Origin: Bacteroidota bacterium
Lineage (GTDB): Bacteria > Bacteroidota > Bacteroidia > NS11-12g > UBA9320
Reading direction: 5' to 3'
Length of the DNA: 13,992 nt
Assembly: GCA_024638525.1 (NCBI GenBank)
Contig: JAHEKB010000012.1
Coordinates: forward strand, 1-13,992
The notes below the pieces were generated by a model that made no database searches, was not told where the DNA came from, and saw nothing but the letters and a program-made list of their open reading frames with translations. The position numbers and the translations under genes are program-made. This document shows positions 7,838 to 13,992 of the stretch, in pieces (positions within the stretch are counted from its first letter, which is position 1; each line of letters begins with the position of its first letter).

Positions 7838-8480
7838 CTTTGCTTTCTACGAGTATTAAGTTACCTGCTTGGTATGCTATCTCTACTATTCCGTTCTTTT
7901 CTGCCTCATTGCTTGAACCGCTTCTGACCCCGAGTTCAAGATCTTCATCGTTCAAGGGATACTTGAGGTTTGTAGTTTTTATGCCCTTTACCTTGCCCAT
8001 TGGTAGTAAAGAGATTATGTCTCCTTTGTTAAAGCTCTTTTTAAAGCCTGACGGAATTCGATATGCTTTGCTATGATCATCGTAGAACACGATGTTTAGC
8101 TGCGGATACTTTGCTAGAAGACTCATATTATTAAAGGTGTGATCCAGCCGATTTCCGGTGACCCAGCTAACACTTATGTCATTACAGCCCTTGCTTTCCA
8201 GATATTCAATTCCTTTTTCAAGGTCTGTTGTGTCTTGATCAGGAATCTTTATGTAATCAATATCAGGCAGGGGTTTTAGGTCGGCAATGCTGTCAAAATC
8301 ACCGATCACCACATCTATTTTAATTCCGAGCTTCGCTACTCTATCGTAGGCCCCATCCAACACTACCACCATGGGGCACCACTCCAAGAGCGAGTGCAAT
8401 AAAGCCATGCTGCATTCTGCACCATTTGCAATGATAAGTGCGGATTTTTGAGCATCCGTTACATAGTGATGTGATGACAT
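7827..8480 (-). CDS. Thiamine diphosphokinase (thiamine pyrophosphokinase)
   Basis: This cytoplasmic enzyme transfers pyrophosphate from ATP to thiamine to make thiamine diphosphate. Numbering from the upstream GTG at 8498, the family motifs are DGA (48-50), VVIGDFDS (63-70), the metal/ATP site DQDTTD (87-92), TGNRLDH (114-120) and a SNE near 196-198. The C-terminal strand ends with the usual glycine-bounded hydrophobic hairpin. I place the start at the ATG at 8480, giving 217 residues starting MSSHHYVTD, because Bacteroidota homologues typically begin MSSHH. The GTG at 8498 would add only six residues. It is the first gene of a leftward operon and overlaps the methyltransferase gene by 11 bp. 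No TPP riboswitch is visible in the 62-bp upstream gap, which is too short for one. Confidence 0.93.
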   Translation of the reverse strand: MSSHHYVTDAQKSALIIANGAECSMALLHSLLEWCPMVVVLDGAYDRVAKLGIKIDVVIGDFDSIADLKPLPDIDYIKIPDQDTTDLEKGIEYLESKGCNDISVSWVTGNRLDHTFNNMSLLAKYPQLNIVFYDDHSKAYRIPSGFKKSFNKGDIISLLPMGKVKGIKTTNLKYPLNDEDLELGVRSGSSNEAEKNGIVEIAYQAGNLILVESKDAN

Positions 8481-8542
8481 TTTGATGCAATATTTCACAA
8501 TATCTTAATAAAATAGAAAGGCTGCAGGCTTTATTTGTGTGA
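8481..8542. promoter_or_regulatory. Divergent intergenic region between thiamine diphosphokinase and lipoprotein genes
   Basis: This 62-bp AT-rich gap must hold the start signals for both directions. Rightward, TTTATTTG (8530-8537) matches the -7 box at five of six defined bases, with a weak TTA at 8505-8507 as -33. That would give an almost leaderless transcript for the gene at 8543. No good leftward box is visible. A short direct repeat CAATAT occurs at 8488-8493 and 8498-8503, ten bases apart, next to the thiamine diphosphokinase start. Confidence 0.25.
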
Positions 8543-10585
8543 ATGCTAAGGAGATCCTATCTCGGCTTGATTCTTCTAATTGGCTTGTTTTCATGTCAAA
8601 AGGAGAAATTTGTATACGAAAGCGAGTGGCTCACCCCCCTCTTTCATTCAGAACTAGGCATCCAAGATCTCATTGCTGACAGCCTACTGGATATTGGAAC
8701 TGACAACAGCCTGGAATTGGTGGTGGAATATGAAGAAGCCTTAGATAGCCTTCTTGAAATCCTAGAAGTGCCGGACAGTCTTTCCGAGGTATCCATCAGT
8801 TTAACTCAATTGCTATTGGATGACCGTTCATTTGTGGACACCATCACCCTTGCGGAGATCTACCCGCCGGCAATACTTCTCAATGGGCAAACTACCAATT
8901 TGGACGCTCAAGACATTAGTTCTTCCGATGCTACTGTAATTGACGTAACTGAGGAATTTTTTAAAACCGCGACCTTCCAAGAGGGATTTCTGGATATGGC
9001 CATTTATAATGACCTACCTGTGGATATTGAACTTATCGAATTTGAGCTGGCCAATCAGTCAGATGGCAGTATTGTAATTGACGACTCTTTTACGGACATA
9101 GCTCCAGGCTCAAGCGCCAACAAAACCTATAACTTGGCGGGAATGACCGTAGATGGCATATTGGAAGCCAAGTTGAAAAGAGTGAGAACAAAGGCGAGCA
9201 GTGGCCCTGTACTCATTGAGGCTTATAAGGGAATTAGATTGGAATTGAACGTGCGAGACCTAAAGCCCGAAAGCGCGACAGCTGTATTCCCGGCGCAAGA
9301 CCTCATTCAACAAGAAGAAGAGACCACTTACAATTTTGGTGGCCCTCAGATTACCACCATGAGGTTGAAAGAGGGAGAAGTGCTCATGGAAGTTTATTCG
9401 ACGATAGAAGAAGAAATAATTCTTGAGTACAGGGTCCCACAAAGCGCCCATATAGAAACAGGTGACCCCATTTATAAAGAATTTCGAATTACGCCAGCGG
9501 AGAACGGCCAGCCTTCTAGAACCGACGAACGATTTCCTATAGGAAACTTTGAAATCATCTATAAGGGCAAAGACATAAACAACCCACCTTTTGTCAATAC
9601 ATTCTTCCATGTGTTGAATGCAAGAATGGAATACACGGGAGAAGAAAGGAGCCTGTCCTTAAGCGATAGTATTTATATAAAATTTGGTCTTGTGGATGTT
9701 GAGCCCGAATTAGCCATTGGAGATTTTGGCAAGAAAACCTACAATTTCACAGACCCTATTGCTGTGGATGCCTTTAAAGATTTGGGCGGATCTATCAGCT
9801 TAGATGATGCCAGTCTCGATTTGACTTTTGAGAATAGCTTTGGTATTGAGGCACATATAGACATCAATAAAGTAGAAGGGGTCAATAGTAAAAGTGCATC
9901 GGCGGTATCATTGATTTCGCCCATCATGGATCCCACAATTGAACTGCGAAGAGGGGTGAATGCTGGGCAGTATGTTCAACCTAGGAGTAGAACCTTAAGA
10001 TTTGATAAATCAAACTCGAACTTCAAGGCCTTTATAGAGAACCTGCCCAATAGGATAGAGCCGGATTTTGCTGTAACAACGCGGCCTAACGGCAGTAACA
10101 ATTTCACAGATTTTGCCTTCTACGACAGCTACCTTAAGACGAAACTAGAACTCAGAGTACCTATGACCGTTGGTTTGGATAATTTTAGTCTAACCAAAAA
10201 ACAAGCATTTGATATAAGCGAGGACTTAGAAGGAGTAAAAGAGGGTAAATTGCTCTTAGAAGTAGCCAATGATTTTCCTTGGGAGGCAGAACTAATCCTT
10301 GAATTTTTAGACGAAATGGACAGCTTGGTTCTGATTGGATTGGAAGCGGGTAAATCCATTGTAAACGCAGCATCTGTCGACCCGCAAAGCGGAAGAACTA
10401 ATGCTCCAGAAGTCAGCGAATTGGTCATGGATTTAAGCAGAGATGAATTGCTCAAATTAAGAACTGCAAAAAAACTCAGGATCAAGGCGGTATTCAATAC
10501 GGATCAGGCTAAACGGTTTGCTGTTTACAGCGATTATACTATGGATCTACAATTGCGCTCTCAATTCACTTATGAGAATAATTAG
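8543..10585 (+). CDS. Large predicted surface lipoprotein with four diverged beta repeats, unknown function
   Basis: The 680-residue product starts with two arginines, a hydrophobic core and a lipobox LFSC (15-18), so it should be cleaved and lipidated at C18. The following residues QKEK resemble the Q-K-(D/E) lipoprotein export signal of Bacteroidota, which suggests transport to the outer surface. The body looks all-beta. A related pattern recurs about every 130-147 residues, at about 148, 277, 424 and 567: a glycine or acidic residue, two or three beta residues, N-D/S-hydrophobic-P/G, then an acidic-hydrophobic strand. Examples are YNDLPVDIEL (155-164) and ANDFPWEAEL (575-584). Short TYN motifs (195, 262, 399) precede strands. 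I recognise no named family or catalytic motif. It overlaps the barrel gene by 14 bp, suggesting a coupled outer-membrane pair. Confidence 0.8.
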   Translation: MLRRSYLGLILLIGLFSCQKEKFVYESEWLTPLFHSELGIQDLIADSLLDIGTDNSLELVVEYEEALDSLLEILEVPDSLSEVSISLTQLLLDDRSFVDTITLAEIYPPAILLNGQTTNLDAQDISSSDATVIDVTEEFFKTATFQEGFLDMAIYNDLPVDIELIEFELANQSDGSIVIDDSFTDIAPGSSANKTYNLAGMTVDGILEAKLKRVRTKASSGPVLIEAYKGIRLELNVRDLKPESATAVFPAQDLIQQEEETTYNFGGPQITTMRLKEGEVLMEVYSTIEEEIILEYRVPQSAHIETGDPIYKEFRITPAENGQPSRTDERFPIGNFEIIYKGKDINNPPFVNTFFHVLNARMEYTGEERSLSLSDSIYIKFGLVDVEPELAIGDFGKKTYNFTDPIAVDAFKDLGGSISLDDASLDLTFENSFGIEAHIDINKVEGVNSKSASAVSLISPIMDPTIELRRGVNAGQYVQPRSRTLRFDKSNSNFKAFIENLPNRIEPDFAVTTRPNGSNNFTDFAFYDSYLKTKLELRVPMTVGLDNFSLTKKQAFDISEDLEGVKEGKLLLEVANDFPWEAELILEFLDEMDSLVLIGLEAGKSIVNAASVDPQSGRTNAPEVSELVMDLSRDELLKLRTAKKLRIKAVFNTDQAKRFAVYSDYTMDLQLRSQFTYENN

Positions 10586-11765
10586 CTTCTCGTTCATGTT
10601 TGCGGCTTGCCTTTTTGCATTTGCTCAGAGCGGCTTAAAGTTCAATATGAATGTGGATGAAGATTCCAGTCTTCTGTCATATCATACTGACCAATGGATC
10701 CAAAGCAATGCATTTCCACAGTCCATGGTCTCGGATTATCTGTTGCGGTCTAGGTTCCAAGAATCCAGCATCCAGCATTTTAAAGACAAAGAACAGATGC
10801 AATTGCGCAGTCAGGTTTTTTCTCAAAACACAATTAGCTACTTGACCTTGAAAGAAAACGGAAGTCGTTCATTTCGCCTCAATTACAACAACAATTGGTT
10901 TTTACAGGGAGAAAGAGATCTTTATGATCTTGGGATTTTTGGAAATGCCGACTACGAAGGCGAAACCGTTACATCAAGACCAGTGGACCTTATCAACTAC
11001 AGTTATCTAAGTCTACAATACGGCGAAAGCTCAAGGAGCAAAGCGGGGTATCGTTTTGCGTGGAATGCAGGAATATCAGTGTTTACAAAAAGCCAGAAAT
11101 TTACAGCAGATCAACTCTCATTTTTTACAGCAGCAGGTGGCAGGAAACTTTCAATTGATGCTAATAACATCAATTGGTCTAGACCAAGTGACGGGATTGA
11201 CGCCATTGGCTTAGACCTAGACCTATACTTGCACAAGACTATTGGAAATTTTGAGCTGGGAATAAGCATGGAGGATTTCAACATCAACTATGGATTTGGA
11301 AATGTGTTCAAGATTGATACGCTCATTGATTTTCAAGGGCTAGAGCTAACAGGAGACGACTTAATTTCAGGTGACCTCAATTCTATCGCGGACAGCATCG
11401 TAAATAAGGTTCTTTATTCGGATTCGTCTAAAGCAGCCTTTGGTCTTCTCCCCTTTAGAAATCAACTCAGCTTAAGCAGGGATATCAATGCGTCTCAGCG
11501 ATTAGGCATTGAAATCACAACATGGACATTGGGCAAATACGGCTGGTCGTTAGGAGCTTGGCACCAAGCAAAATTTGGTCAGAATTTCCGCCTTAAATCG
11601 GCTATTGGATACGGCAATTTCAGTGGTTTGTGGTGGAGTGAAAGCGCAGCTTACAATTTTGGCAGTTATCAAGTGCAACTGAGTTTGCACGGAGCGCATC
11701 ACTTATTGCTTCCTTCTTCCTCTGGTTTGACTGGATTTTCATTTGGGCTGGCTAAGGCTTGGTGA
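10572..11765 (+). CDS. Predicted outer-membrane beta-barrel protein
   Basis: I start this 397-residue protein at ATG 10572. That begins MRIISFSF and gives a clean signal peptide cleaved after AFAQ (16-19). An upstream in-frame start at 10518 would bury the signal peptide behind 18 residues inside the lipoprotein gene. The mature part shows alternating polar/aromatic strands, many N-Y-N, W and G residues, and ends in an aromatic residue (AKAW), as outer-membrane barrels do for BAM recognition. It has the size and style of Bacteroidota DUF5723-like or PorP-like barrels, but family membership is only a suggestion. Overlap with the lipoprotein stop by 14 bp implies translational coupling. The last 67 bp are antisense to the SulP transporter gene. 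The function is unknown. Confidence 0.8.
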   Translation: MRIISFSFMFAACLFAFAQSGLKFNMNVDEDSSLLSYHTDQWIQSNAFPQSMVSDYLLRSRFQESSIQHFKDKEQMQLRSQVFSQNTISYLTLKENGSRSFRLNYNNNWFLQGERDLYDLGIFGNADYEGETVTSRPVDLINYSYLSLQYGESSRSKAGYRFAWNAGISVFTKSQKFTADQLSFFTAAGGRKLSIDANNINWSRPSDGIDAIGLDLDLYLHKTIGNFELGISMEDFNINYGFGNVFKIDTLIDFQGLELTGDDLISGDLNSIADSIVNKVLYSDSSKAAFGLLPFRNQLSLSRDINASQRLGIEITTWTLGKYGWSLGAWHQAKFGQNFRLKSAIGYGNFSGLWWSESAAYNFGSYQVQLSLHGAHHLLLPSSSGLTGFSFGLAKAW

Positions 11766-13975
11766 AATTGATCCGTTAACAAGGCAGCAAATCTCAACAT
11801 TTGAGTAATCTCTTGGGGATTTAAGACTCTAAAATACTTAAAGATTAAAAGTACATTGTTTTGACTTTCAATATGGTACCTCTCTTCGTTCTTCAAAAAG
11901 ATTTGGAGATCTTTATTAAATAGTTTGGCAATGGCTTCTTTGTTCTTTCCTTTTAAGGAGTATGAAGAATCAAAACTTTCATCCTGCCCCAAATGAATAT
12001 CTTCTTTAGTGGCAAGGTCCAATAATCGGTCAAAGAATTTTTCGTGATCCAAGCTAAAGTCTGGGATCTCCTGATCATAGATCACCCGAAGCATAGTTGA
12101 ATGATGCACCTCGGCAGCCATCAAAGCTCCTTCATCAAAAGTGATATCATTCATTTCCCAATGAAGACCATTGTCGAATTGCCCCTTGATTTTATTCTTG
12201 GTATACTCTATGGGCCTGCTCAAAAAGAATTTGTTCTGTTTAAGCATTCCTTTTTTCCAACTTAACGAAGGTTCAAAATCCCACTGATTGTAGGTACTGA
12301 GCTCTTCCAACTCCTTCTGTCTTTTGGAAAGACGCTTTTTCTTGGTAGGAGGGAGAATATGCAAGCTGAACGGATGGTCACTGGTTGTCAAATGCTCGTC
12401 AAGGCCAAGCACAGAAAACATACCTAAGCTCTCCTGTTCATGATCTAAACCCCAATCATTGACAAATTCCAACATGGAGTAATCAACTAATCTAGCATGC
12501 GAAAAATCAAATATGACCTGCTCTTCTCTAGGCACTTCTTTTAGTATCTTGTTCAATTTCAATACACCTCCAAAGTTGGCAACTCCCTTTGCTCTGAGGT
12601 GATAATGGCTTTCTATTTTGGATAAATGAAAGTTGGGAGACCATATATAACGCAAGAATAGGCCAGGGGGTAAACTAGAACGTATGAGTTGCAACAACAA
12701 TGTGAAGGCAATACCTATTATTATTCCCCAAATGAGGTTGGTGAGTATGGTAAATATCAGAGTGTTTACTAAAATTAAAAGCTGTTCATACCCTTTTCGG
12801 CTGGCATCTTTGAAGACTTTTGGTGAAGCTAGTTTATAGCCTGAAAACACTAAAATTGCAGCAAGGGCAGCCAAGGGCACTAGCTGAATCCACTCAGACA
12901 ATAAAAATACGAAGGCCAAAATGAAAAGCCCGTGTAGAAAGTTAGAAGATCGGGTTTTAGCACCATGAGTTATGTTTACAGAGCTTCTTACAATGACAGC
13001 CAGCACAGGTAGACCGCCTAAGAATCCAGAAACCATGGTGCTAACGCCAACGGCTCCTAAATCGTGATTCAAATTGGTTTTTCTCTTGAAAGGGTCAAGG
13101 CGATCAATGGCTTTTGCACTTAGTACAGTTTCTATGGTCGAAATAAGGAAAATGGAAGCCACTGCAATCCAAAAGTTTGCTTGCCCCATTTTGGTAAAAT
13201 TGGGTCTAAGGCTAAAACCTTCAATTAAATTATCGGGCAGGTCTACCAGAAAATCAGAGTTTATCATATGATAATGGCCAAGAGCCTGTACTTCTCCGTC
13301 AGACAAATATTGAAAGAGCATGAACAAGGGGATAGATGTGAGTAAAACCCACATTGGCGCCGGTATAAACTTGATAAATTTACTCTTTACATAAGGGTGT
13401 CTTGCAAGAATAAAGAGGCTGTTAAAGAATATTATCGAGATAAAGGGGTGAAGCCTTGAAAGGCTTGATGGGATTGCTTTCAGCGACTCCATGGCACTGC
13501 CTTTGAATTCAACGCCAAGGCCCACATGTATCTGGCTGGCGAAAATGATTACGCCAATAGCCGCCAACATTCCCTGAATAACAGAGGAGGGAAAGAAATT
13601 TCCATATTTCCCTAATCTAAACAATCCAAAAAGCAATTGTAGTCCGCCTGCAAAGATGAAAGCTGCAGTGACATAAGGGAATCCATTGAGCGTACCTGGA
13701 TCCGATAGCCCCAGAATAGCAAGAAGTACAACTACAATTAGACTCGCAGAAGGGCCATTAATAGCCACGTGACCAGACCTGATGAAGGTGGTAAGTATAC
13801 CGCCGACCATAGCAGAGATTAGACCTGCCATTGGCGGCGCGCCAGATGCAATGGCAACACCAAGGGATAAGGGAAGAGCAACCAATGAAACGCTCAAACC
13901 TGCTACCAAGTCGCTGCGCCAATGCTGTACCATCCCTTTGAATCCAGAACGGTATGTTTCTTGGACAGACTTCAA
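11699..13975 (-). CDS. SulP-family inorganic anion transporter with STAS domain and C-terminal extension
   Basis: This inner-membrane transporter of the SLC26/SulP family probably carries sulfate, bicarbonate or a related anion; sequence alone does not decide. Numbered from the TTG at 13975 (758 residues), the transporter core covers about 20-435. It includes the first-helix signature VALPLSLGVAIASGAPPMAGL (32-52), the INGPSAS anion-site segment (72-78) and TIETVLSAKAIDRL (280-293) with its conserved glutamate. A STAS domain spans about 445-540, containing IFDFSHARLVDYS. Residues 541-758 form a further soluble region I cannot assign. A basic linker (KKKRLSKRQK) precedes it, and it ends in an acidic, probably disordered tail. 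The TTG at 13975 is the outer limit because a TAG lies at 13979-13981. ATG at 13933 (residue 15) is an equally reasonable start. The gene has no leftward partner in the window. Confidence 0.92.
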   Translation of the reverse strand: MKSVQETYRSGFKGMVQHWRSDLVAGLSVSLVALPLSLGVAIASGAPPMAGLISAMVGGILTTFIRSGHVAINGPSASLIVVVLLAILGLSDPGTLNGFPYVTAAFIFAGGLQLLFGLFRLGKYGNFFPSSVIQGMLAAIGVIIFASQIHVGLGVEFKGSAMESLKAIPSSLSRLHPFISIIFFNSLFILARHPYVKSKFIKFIPAPMWVLLTSIPLFMLFQYLSDGEVQALGHYHMINSDFLVDLPDNLIEGFSLRPNFTKMGQANFWIAVASIFLISTIETVLSAKAIDRLDPFKRKTNLNHDLGAVGVSTMVSGFLGGLPVLAVIVRSSVNITHGAKTRSSNFLHGLFILAFVFLLSEWIQLVPLAALAAILVFSGYKLASPKVFKDASRKGYEQLLILVNTLIFTILTNLIWGIIIGIAFTLLLQLIRSSLPPGLFLRYIWSPNFHLSKIESHYHLRAKGVANFGGVLKLNKILKEVPREEQVIFDFSHARLVDYSMLEFVNDWGLDHEQESLGMFSVLGLDEHLTTSDHPFSLHILPPTKKKRLSKRQKELEELSTYNQWDFEPSLSWKKGMLKQNKFFLSRPIEYTKNKIKGQFDNGLHWEMNDITFDEGALMAAEVHHSTMLRVIYDQEIPDFSLDHEKFFDRLLDLATKEDIHLGQDESFDSSYSLKGKNKEAIAKLFNKDLQIFLKNEERYHIESQNNVLLIFKYFRVLNPQEITQMLRFAALLTDQFHQALASPNENPVKPEEEGSNK

Positions 13976-13992
13976 AGGCTAGTTAACTGATT

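Noticed and set aside
8481..8542. Possible TPP riboswitch before thiamine diphosphokinase
   Set aside because: The gap is 62 bases and lacks the CTGAGA and ACCTG-type core elements of a THI box.
9260..9610. A 116-codon leftward frame antisense to the lipoprotein
   Set aside because: Hydrophobic, Cys- and Phe-rich composition without a domain, fully covered by the lipoprotein gene.
10129..10497. A 122-codon leftward frame antisense to the lipoprotein
   Set aside because: The translation is low in complexity (S/L-rich) with no motif, and the opposite strand codes a coherent lipoprotein. It is a shadow frame.
10518..10571. An upstream in-frame start for the barrel gene
   Set aside because: It would place 18 residues before an otherwise normal signal peptide and lies deep in the lipoprotein gene. 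ATG at 10572 is better.
11793..11830. Short hairpins (CTCAA-CAT-TTGAG and AATCTC-TTG-GGGATT) just after the barrel stop
   Set aside because: The stems are only 5-6 bp, have no U-tract and lie inside the SulP coding sequence, so they are not supported as a terminator.

Overview
The window looks like chromosomal DNA of a member of the Bacteroidota, probably a marine-type Flavobacteriales relative. Supporting signs are a candidate TAnnTTTG -7 promoter box upstream of guaB, no convincing Shine-Dalgarno sites, a lipoprotein whose first mature residues resemble the Bacteroidota surface-export signal, a Bacteroidota-style thiamine diphosphokinase N-terminus and moderate GC content. The assignment rests on style, not on a marker-gene comparison. 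There is no tRNA, rRNA, CRISPR array, insertion sequence or phage gene, and no gap above 100 bases lacks a gene.

Layout. Bases 1-3934 are a leftward run read from about 3940: a zinc-finger-bearing methyltransferase, an exported TPR protein, and a GT-C-type membrane glycosyltransferase that runs off the left edge. This last gene is open for 398 codons. A 92-bp divergent control region (3935-4026) separates this run from guaB (IMP dehydrogenase, 4027-5499, rightward). guaB ends exactly where a second leftward run ends (5500-8480): thiamine diphosphokinase, a second methyltransferase and a second GT-C-like membrane protein, each overlapping the next by 11 bp. A 62-bp divergent gap then precedes a rightward pair (8543-11765): a large predicted surface lipoprotein and a predicted outer-membrane beta-barrel protein, overlapping by 14 bp. 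The right end (11699-13975, leftward) is a SulP anion transporter with a STAS domain and a further C-terminal region of about 215 residues. Its 3' end overlaps the barrel gene antisense by 67 bp.

How the genes fit together. guaB and the thiamine diphosphokinase are housekeeping nucleotide and cofactor enzymes. Around them are two methyltransferase plus GT-C-like modules that could modify lipid-linked sugars or surface glycans, and an outer-membrane lipoprotein/barrel pair of unknown function. I see no clear new defence or mobile system. The most interesting items are the lipoprotein/barrel pair with its internal repeats, the palindrome-rich guaB control region, the C-terminal region of the SulP protein, and the two tightly packed convergent gene ends.
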